Below, piece by piece: positions 56,776 to 64,000 of a stretch of 64,000 bases of DNA (positions are counted from its first letter, which is position 1; each line of letters begins with the position of its first letter). The DNA is from Gnetum montanum (taxonomy: Eukaryota; Streptophyta; Gnetopsida; Gnetales; Gnetaceae), in contig MNCI01005996.1 in NCBI GenBank assembly GCA_015680685.1, positions 289,527 to 353,526 of the forward strand, read 5' to 3'. The notes under the pieces were generated by a model. It did no database searches. It saw nothing but the letters and a program-made list of their open reading frames with translations, and had not been told where the DNA came from. The translations under genes and the position numbers were made by a program.

Positions 56776-57433
56776 CTTATAACTTTGATATTAATATTTA
56801 TAATTTAAATGTATCAACCAGTTACTATTAGTTTTTCATTGTATATTAATTATGTATGAAATTATAGAAGCCTTGCCTTTCCATTTACTAGCAAGCCTTA
56901 AAACCTCAAGTGTCTACTCTTCTATTAAATAAGCATGAGAACGTTTTTGAATCAACCTTCTAGTTAGGTAAGAGCCAAATGCTTAAGGCATTTTCTTGTT
57001 ATTTTCTTGTCACTTTTACCTTGAAATGATAAGAAAAGTCCGTAAGCCTTTTGATCTTATCTAATGAACTATCATATCATGATTGATTAGGTTTGTAAAG
57101 CCTTTTTTTGACATATGAATAATGAGAATTTTTTGGCCATCACCAACCTTCTAGCTAAGTTTTTCCTTTTTTTATAGCCTAAAAGTCTCTAGGATTCCTA
57201 CTCTTATAGAAAAAATGCTTCTAGTAATTTTTGTGGTAGGCCCTTATACAAATGGGCTCTTTCTCTAGTTAATGATTGATTATTATATTTCATCCAAGTT
57301 CCCTACTTTTGGTTTTTAGGGGTAATGTCTTATTTCCTTATTTGTTGAGTGCTAAAGTTTATGAAGAAAGTGCAATTCTCATCATCCAAACAACTGACAT
57401 TCTATGGAAAGTTTAATAATCTACATAGCCAGC
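56776..57433. other. AT-rich unannotated stretch
   Basis: AAGCCTTAAA/CTTCTAGTTAGGTAAG-like motifs recur, but no gene or element end is recognised up to the G LTR. Confidence 0.35.
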
Positions 57434-58268
57434 TAATGAGAAACGAGTAGTCCCTATGCCCAACCATGAAAATCACAAGCATTCACTAGTGATCTAGTCG
57501 AATTTCGTGGACTTTAGCTCTTCAAATGCATAAGAGACAAGATAGTAAATTAAGGATGTGATTTTTGTCTTCTTGGCCTCACTTGTATAAGTGTGAGTCT
57601 ATCGTTACGTGTAAGCTAAGGCACATGATTATTATCAATTTTATATTTTATTGTATTTTATCTAAGTGGAAAATGAGGTAATTAATTATGATTTAATCTA
57701 ATTAACTTATCATGCATTAATCTATTTCCTAACATAAGTATCCAAGCACACCTTCCGTACACATCTTGAACTCATTAAGAATGCTACTAGGTTAGAAAGT
57801 GTTAGGCTACTGGGCAAACTAAGCTATAACACTACTAGGATTACCAAGCATTAATGATATGTTCAAGGCAATTGTATTTATGTTTATTAATTAACAAAAG
57901 ACATGAGAGTAAAATGCATTAATAATTAAGTGCATGAAAGTAAACATTAATATATTCTAAGTGCTTCATGTAGTTTCAAGAATCTTGTCTTTATTGCCAT
58001 CACATTAAGGTGTCCAAGTACAATGATGCTCAAATAAGGATCTGTACAATCCTTGAAGTCCTACTACAATCGCTTAGATAATATTCTAACTTTTACGAAA
58101 TGAAATTGTAAGAACTTATCTACTCTAGTGACTCTCCAATGCCATAAATGCAGTGGGTTTGCACATTTATATAGGCAGAGATAGATACTGCATCAATGCA
58201 TATGCGTTAATGCATCTACCCATGCCTTGACGCATGCTTGTCGATGCAACACATTGCATGATTCATCA
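57434..58268 (-). repeat. 3' LTR of element G (835 bp)
   Basis: Left edge TAATGAG (one change from TGATGAG), right edge CATCA. TATA as ATTTATATAGG at 58166-58176. U3 (58180-58262) has an array of a third palindromic word: TGCATCAATGCATATGCGTTAATGC, GACGCATGC, ATTGCATGAT. AATAAAG signal as CTTTATTG at 57988-57995. Confidence 0.75.
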
Positions 58269-58492
58269 TACCTCCATGACTAATTAAAAACTTGTCCTTG
58301 AGTGAACAAAAGTAGGACCAAGCTTCTTACAAAATTGGAAAGGTATGAAATCATAGACCAACTAACTGACTCTAAGTGCCTAATTGTATAGAATTATAAC
58401 ATTTAAAAAAATTTTTATTTAAGAAAAAAAATTAAACACCCTTATAAAATTTGATAACTAGACTCCTCTGATGGTTGAAGATGAAGAGAAGA

Positions 58493-61340
58493 TCAAACAA
58501 TGCTAGGAGATGGTGGCTTCTAGGGTATTGAAGGACCTTCTCCAGCCCTCAATGCTTGTGTCGGTGGCAATTAAGGTTGAGGTTGTAGTTGTCCTGCTAC
58601 AACTATAGCTTCTAGTGGTAGGTGAAAGGCATCTAATAATGTCTTCATATTCACCTCATTATTCTAAGGGTTGTACATATTCCATGCAACATCACTAATG
58701 TGGGCTAGTATGAGGACATCCCATGGACAAGGCATTGTTAGGAATAGTTCCTTGACATTGATAAACCAGGAAGTGAATTGTTTACATTTAATATCGAATG
58801 TCGTAATAAGGTTCTGCAACTCTTGATAGCCATTCATCCTTTAGTCAAGTTCTCAAGAACCGATCATTGATCTATAAATCAACTCTTGAGAACTTCAAGC
58901 TTTGCATTAGCTATTCCTAGATTTCACTTCATGTCCTTATAATGCTTAAATTATTCCTTATAAAGAAGTTATGAGCTAGTCACCTATTTTTCCAACTCTG
59001 ACCATGGTCTTCTAGCAAACAGCATTGCCAAGTTTGCCTATTCAAGGTTGGATGACTTCATGTATTTCATCATGTCCTCAATTTGCAACTGCTACAGGAA
59101 AATCTCTACTTTATTGTAGGCATTTAATCCATCAAAGAGTAGTTGCCATACATCACTTCTCTGTTGGAGTTGCTAGAGGGTCTTGTTCATCTTTACCTTG
59201 GCTAGTAAAATTTCTTTTTTTTTCACCTCCTTAAGGAGCCCAACCTAGTCCCTATAATGATTTTTTACTCGTTCAAACTTTAAGACCCCATTATGTAGGT
59301 AGCTACCTTAATGATCATTTTATTGTAAAGTGCCCAGACTTCCTCCATTGAGAAATTATGATGTTTAGCTACCAACCTTATCAAATTCATATTCACCTTG
59401 GCATGCTACTTCTATTGCTATCGCACAAATTCAACCATTTTCTCCTTTTGTGCTTCAACATTACGTAAGTGATGAATGTCTTTGGTTAGAGCTAGATTCT
59501 CCTTACGGACTTGTAACAAGTCCTTATCAATGTTGAAGGCCAAGGCCTCCAATAACGATGCATTAAAGACCACCATCTCCTTTGCATTCTTAGCTTCCTT
59601 TAGTTTGTTTTGAACTTATAAGAAAGCTTCATCCCTTATAACTGCTTAGCTAAGAATGGTAGGATCGGCCAAACAGGCTTTCAATTCTGCAACTTCAATA
59701 GCCAACTGTCTAGTTTCAGTTGTGGCTACCTTAGGTTGGGTGTTTGCAATGATGAGCTTATCCTTGGTTTCTAGTACCTTTGACTGGGATAGTAGTGATG
59801 TTATCTAGGAGATCAAAGATCTCTGGAAGCAATTGACAAGTTCCTAGTAATCGATCCAACACCTCCTCATGTTAAGCTGCACTTAGCCTCCCTTTTCTTA
59901 CTTTTGTAGATGCTTGCACATCTCTAAGTGCTGTAATGTCTAGTACAATGTCCATAGGAGTATTCAATGCCTCTGCAACACAATTGACACCACCTCTACC
60001 ATTGTTTTCGATTCATGGTGTTGCATCACCAAGACAGTTGCTTCCTCGTCCTCCTCTAGGCACATTAAGAAAGTCATAGCATTTGGAGAGATCCATAGAA
60101 ATTGTTGTTATCTAAGGATGGACATTGTCATTTCTCAAGCACTCAGACTTAATCTTGCTAGTGTCTACATTGTTTGAGCTAAAAATAGTGGCGTAATGTC
60201 TTCTAGTTAGTTGATGATTGATGTAACTTCATTGAGGTGACTTAACATTGGCTAGTAGACTAAAGGCTCTCCACCACTTGGTCCTTCCTACTACTAGTGC
60301 AAGATTTTCTCATAGAGCTTTCTCATGCACTTAATTGCAACACAAGACTTCAACGTTATTTCATGAGTAGGTGGTGGTAGTAGTGGTTGCTCCTCTTTAA
60401 GTAGCTTAGCAGGTACTTTGTCTTTCATTATCTCTTATGAAGAAGTAACAAGAGCATGACACAACATGTCATTGATATAATGGGCTATCCTTTTCATCTT
60501 GCAAACTTTTCTGATGAGGCAAGGAAAGGGGAGTGTCTTTCTCCCATGCTCATTTTCTTTGAATTTTTTTTCCATTTCTAGGAAGATGAGCTATGGGAGG
60601 TTAACTGGGAACTTTCTGCTTAAAGCAGAACACATACGAGTAGAGAAGGCAATGATTTTACATGGCCTTACTATTGGATTTAGGTGATAGGTTGCAATCT
60701 TAAAGTTGGCCCTCTTTGCCTTAGTGAGTGCACTGTACTCATGGTCCACTCCATAGCATCATTGAATTCACTTCTTTTTAACATTGATTTCCACCTTCAT
60801 AGAAATCTTTGTCAAAGTTTGTCCACTATCAGGCAACCTAAGGACCTCTACAATGGCCTCAACTGAGTAAGACATGCTAATGTTCTTGATTTTCACAGTG
60901 GCATCTTCCTACCTATTATTCAAGAAGAGGTAAGTTTCACCCATGTACCACTCTCCACTAGAGGTGAGGATAGACCACATGGGAGATTCTTGTCATTGTG
61001 TTTTCACCTCTTCTAGTGCCAGGTCCAAGAAAGGATCAAAGTTAAGTTCTTGGAGAACTGCACTTTGGACCTCAGAATGAATTTGTCTTAGGTAGGCCTC
61101 AATTAAGGTGACTTTCAAGTTTGGTCTAGGGCTTGGCACCTCATCTCACCTAGATTGGCTCATTTCTACTATGGGAATTTGGCAAAAATATTCCACTTCG
61201 GGCTCCTCTTGGAGAGGTCCTATGGCATATGTTTCGACCTCTCCTTCTTGGGGTTGTTGCGGCTAATAGCCCCTTCTCCCTCTTGGCTATTTGTCCCTTG
61301 GTAAAGATGGTTCTTCCTCTTGCAGTCTTTTGGGCATCAT
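58493..61340 (-). pseudogene. ORF2, element G (decayed, full length)
   Basis: ATG 61340 (MMPKRLQEEEPSLPRDK), preceded by TTGATTACAA, a decayed GTGATTGCAG. Then GEWYMGETYLFLNN (about 60920-60960), a VEAIVEVLRLPDSG-type region (60840-60880), a long coiled coil, KYMKSSN..ANLAMLFARRPWSELE (about 59000-59070), and an end LGIV-like with TGA at 58493-58495. Length about 2.85 kb equals A, so ORF2 size is conserved between subfamilies while sequence is not. Confidence 0.65.
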
Positions 61341-63239
61341 TTGTAATCAAAAACATAGCCAAGGATTAGCGTTTATGTGTAACTTACAATACTTTGATAG
61401 TTACACTTAGGCTAATGTGTGATTATGGTGGGTTAATTAGTTTAATATTATTTTATTTGAATGGCTACATGAGTTTTTTGGTAAGATTTAACTTAGATGA
61501 ATTAGTGATATTTAATATTATTTTATTAGTTAAACCATGTGGGATTTAGAAAAATTTTGAAAAAATTTCTATCAAAACCATAAGTTTTTGGCTCCCACAA
61601 TGTAAAGCTCACTTCTAATAGCTGCAGGACCGAAGAATGAATGGATTTGGACAAGTGGTTAGGAAGTTATGGGTCAATAATTCTCTGGGCTGTGAAAACT
61701 TGAAAAGCTTGGTGTGTTGAAGCAAATGTGAAAAATTTTCTAACTCATTGCTATCTATAAGATTTTTATAAAAAATGAAATTTTTTTGATTCAAATAACT
61801 AAGTAAGAAAAGGAATGTTGACATGAAAATGGAGCCAAAAGAAAGCTAGGAAAGCTTAGAATAAGGAAGGATGCTTGAAAAGGGCTACTAATACTTATGG
61901 AAAGGAGATTTAGGAAAAGTTTAATTGTTAAGGATTGTAAAAAGTGGATGCATCAAGGTGGAAAACATAGGTTTTGAAAGTAAAAATGGCTAAGGGATAA
62001 GGAACTTAACCATCCCAACTAAGGAGTATGCAAGTAGGTCCTTCTTATACTAGGATCATGCCTTAAATGCCCTTGCATGCCCTTAAACCAAGAAGTCCAT
62101 GGACCCTAAAGATGATTAATGGATGTAGATTGTTAAAAACCAAATCACCAAAGAAATCCTCAAAGAATTAAGACCATCAAAAAATGAACCCATCAATATA
62201 ATCATGACAAGAGGCAATGAGGTGGTACATGGAAAGAATAGGTGGAGTGAGAGGGAGAGATTATGTAATGGAGTCCCTCATTTAGGTGTCATGAAGCCCC
62301 TTATGACATATATGATTAATATGACCTAATATCTTCTATCCTTAGTTAGAATCAAGACCATCCACTTCCAGTGACTCCACATTGGTACTTAAGACCTTTC
62401 CACCATCCAAGGTACAGGAACTTCCCCAAAGGCCACTCACCATTCCAAAGGAATAAGAAAGAAGAAGCAGGAAGTGAAAATGACCTTAGTTAGAGGGGTG
62501 CCTTAGGCATGGGTAACATGTCTTTTTAGCCTCATACCAGTGCTTGTACCCCATTATTGTGCCTAAGGGGTGTGTTTTGAATTCCCATTATTTTTTTAAA
62601 TGGAAACCACACCATGCAAAGACATTATTTCCTATTTATTAATCAACATAGGAATGGTGAGGAATCCATGGAAACACTCATGCAACCCCAGACGACAAGC
62701 AAGCATGAAAAGTGACAAATTCCCTTGAAGCCACACCCTTATTCATCCACTTAATTTATCCCAAGTTTGGAATGTACTAATGTCACCAATTCATTATAAG
62801 TTATTATTAAAAAGGGAGCTCATATTTCCAAAATGAGGCTACATCATAGAATTGTGTGGAGTGGTGGATGACGTGGACTCACTACCTGATAACATGAAGA
62901 GAATCAATGTTTTATTAATTAACATCAAAATTCTAATATGAACCTAGCCATTTTCAATCAAGTAAACAATGTAAGGTACAAAGCACCATTAATCAGTAAC
63001 TGTAGTTGGCACTAAGTCATGATGACAATAAAGAAAAGAGAGAAACATAAGAAGAATTCAAATAAAGCCAAATATAGAAAAAAATTGTAAAACATATCAG
63101 AAAAAAATGGTATAAAATAAAAAGTTAAAATATGAGGAGCAACATATATCATTTTAGCATGGATGGACATCTCCCCTACGACTAAGTTGGAAGGAGATTT
63201 GGAAAATTGAGCATACATGTCCATCCATTGAGGCTTTGA
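61341..63239 (-). other. Spacer of element G
   Basis: Non-coding. CTTCTTATACTAGGATCATGCC and GTGACTCCACATTGGTACTTA (62375-62395) align with the D, E and J spacers. GCATGGGTAACATGTCTTT at 62506-62524 matches J. A-rich tract 63010-63130. PPT-like CTTAGTCGTAGGGG (minus) at 63173-63187. No coding frame recognised. Confidence 0.55.
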
Positions 63240-63494
63240 TTCCACTAGTTATTTTTGGCTCAAGGAAAGGCTTGAGTTTTTGGTATTGACTAAAATTTTT
63301 ATACTTAGACTATCAAGATGGTAGATCTTCATGGCCCCAAATGGAAAGGTTTTGTATGCAATGTAATGACCCTTCCATAATGTCCAAAATTTGGTTCATT
63401 GAGGCATGTGCATGGGATTCCAATAAAGCACCTTATTACCTAGTTGGAAATTTACCTTTTGAATCCTAAGGTCATGCCATTGTTTATTATGTAC
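63240..63494 (-). pseudogene. Integrase C-terminal domain, element G
   Basis: Minus-strand frame with one stop: HNKQWHDLRIQKVNFQLGNK, VLYWNPMHMPQ, stop, TKFWTLWKGHYIAYKTFPFG and AMKIYHLDSLSIKIL. This is the integrase tail with the GPY/F-type module (W.GPY.V....P.GA..L). Followed at once by the A-rich spacer and ORF2. Cut at 63499 by LTR I. Confidence 0.7.
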
Positions 63495-63499
63495 CTTGT

Positions 63500-64000
63500 T
63501 GATGAATCATGGTTTTCTAGGCCCTAATATCAGATACACGATATTGGGTACACGATATCGTAGCCTGGGCACGATATCGTGATTCCTGTGTTAGCCTATA
63601 AATATAGCACTTGAGCACATAGGAAGGGAGTCAATTGGTAGGTCATTATTTAATCATTAAGAGTTGAGAGTCTTTTTTGTTACTTTTTAGTTCTTTTTCC
63701 AAGTGCATGCTTGCTGTGTGATGCTTGTAATTGTACAGAACCTTTATTCGAGTGTGACGTACTTGGACATGCACACAATCAGTAATAAAGATCGAGATTA
63801 CTCCATCATTGTAGCATTCACTTAGTTCTTAATTGTTTAATTGTTAATTATTATTTATTGTTTTCTTAGTTAATATTTCTTTATCATCATTTACTATTCT
63901 TTTTGTTAATGCAGAATGAGTACATCCTAATCATGAGCATTTAAGTGTAACTACATGATGACCTAGTAGCGTATCAAGTAGTGCTTCAAGTGATGTGCAC
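63500..64000 (+). repeat. LTR I, running out of the window
   Basis: TGATGAATCATGG start; candidate TSD CTTGT at 63495-63499. Palindromes ACACGATATTGGGTACACGATATCG and GCACGATATCGTG (63535-63585), TATAAATA 63597-63604, AATAAAGATCG about 63784. Continues past the right edge, so solo or full-length cannot be told. Confidence 0.8.

Larger units (their letters stand above)
57434..63494 (-). mobile_element. Element G: integrase end, spacer, ORF2, LTR; cut by LTR I
   Basis: Minus-strand order from the right: integrase C-terminus (63240-63494), PPT-like motif (63173), A-rich tract (63010-63130), spacer, ORF2 (58493-61340), PPT (58269-58285), LTR (57434-58268). The right side is interrupted by LTR I. 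Same subfamily as H. Confidence 0.75.

Noticed and set aside
59025-59234. Plus-strand frame 59025-59234 and 60499-60866
   Set aside because: Antisense of the decayed G ORF2.

Overview
This is intergenic DNA from a large, repeat-rich nuclear plant genome. It is almost wall-to-wall LTR retrotransposon sequence in several nested layers, with LINE and tRNA-derived SINE debris and one recognisable low-copy gene. That gene is a CAR-type (C2-domain ABA-related) protein gene at 35667-37917 on the minus strand, with plant-type introns. Long decayed Ty3/gypsy elements with a tRNA-Asp primer site suggest a seed plant. The low gene density would fit a gymnosperm, but the species cannot be fixed from sequence alone. 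The window contains assembly seams: one 778-base N run (44198-44975) and single Ns at 26616, 30249 and 48352.

One diverse Ty3/gypsy-like superfamily dominates. I call its copies A (1-6925, +), B (21062-29559, +, TSD GTATG), C (30250-34228, +, 5' truncated), D (39059-45482, -, TSD AATGT), E (9550-15602, -, TSD TTAGT), J (about 38620-51858, -) and G (57434-63494, -). To these add solo LTRs F (9032-15883 split by E, TSD ACTCT) and K (47861-48626, TSD ATGAC), an LTR-bearing remnant H (16948-18073), and LTR I (63500 to window end). Nesting is explicit: E sits in solo LTR F, D sits in an LTR of J, K sits in J's spacer, B sits in a LINE, and I cuts G's integrase.

The architecture is unusual. A, B and D carry gag, then a roughly 1.9 kb non-coding spacer, then a second large ORF (ORF2) before the 3' polypurine tract. 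ORF2 looks like a plant-transposon-protein domain followed by a long coiled coil. No protease, reverse transcriptase, RNase H or integrase lies between gag and ORF2. J and G keep integrase sequence just upstream of the same spacer and ORF2. The ancestral order was therefore gag-pol-spacer-ORF2, with ORF2 in the env-like position, and A/B/D look like a gag+ORF2 non-autonomous derivative. D has the only open gag, 506 residues readable.

Four structural patterns recur across diverged copies. (1) A PPT-like motif, CAGTCGTGGGGG, sits at four homologous places in each element: late gag, gag/pol end, spacer, and the true 3' PPT. (2) LTR U3 regions hold arrays of perfect palindromes just upstream of a TATAAATA box, and the palindromic word differs between subfamilies. 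(3) A miniature of that palindrome+TATA module lies inside the spacer upstream of ORF2. (4) The ORF2 start codon follows a conserved TGTGATTGCAG that looks like a splice acceptor. Nearly all stop codons in the dead ORF2 copies are C-to-T or G-to-A changes, as expected for long-methylated DNA.

Elsewhere, 52400-54180 is a Ty3/gypsy gag-protease remnant with an initiator-Met primer site, joined to a Ty1/copia RT-RNase H remnant (54380-55620). A cluster of tRNA-like SINEs follows (55650-56780). LINE fragments lie at 7120-8250, 19130-21061 and 34229-34880. The flank right of B (29560-30248) is a near copy of the flank right of C (34229-35298), joined at a single N, so a tandem duplication or a mis-placed haplotype contig is likely there.
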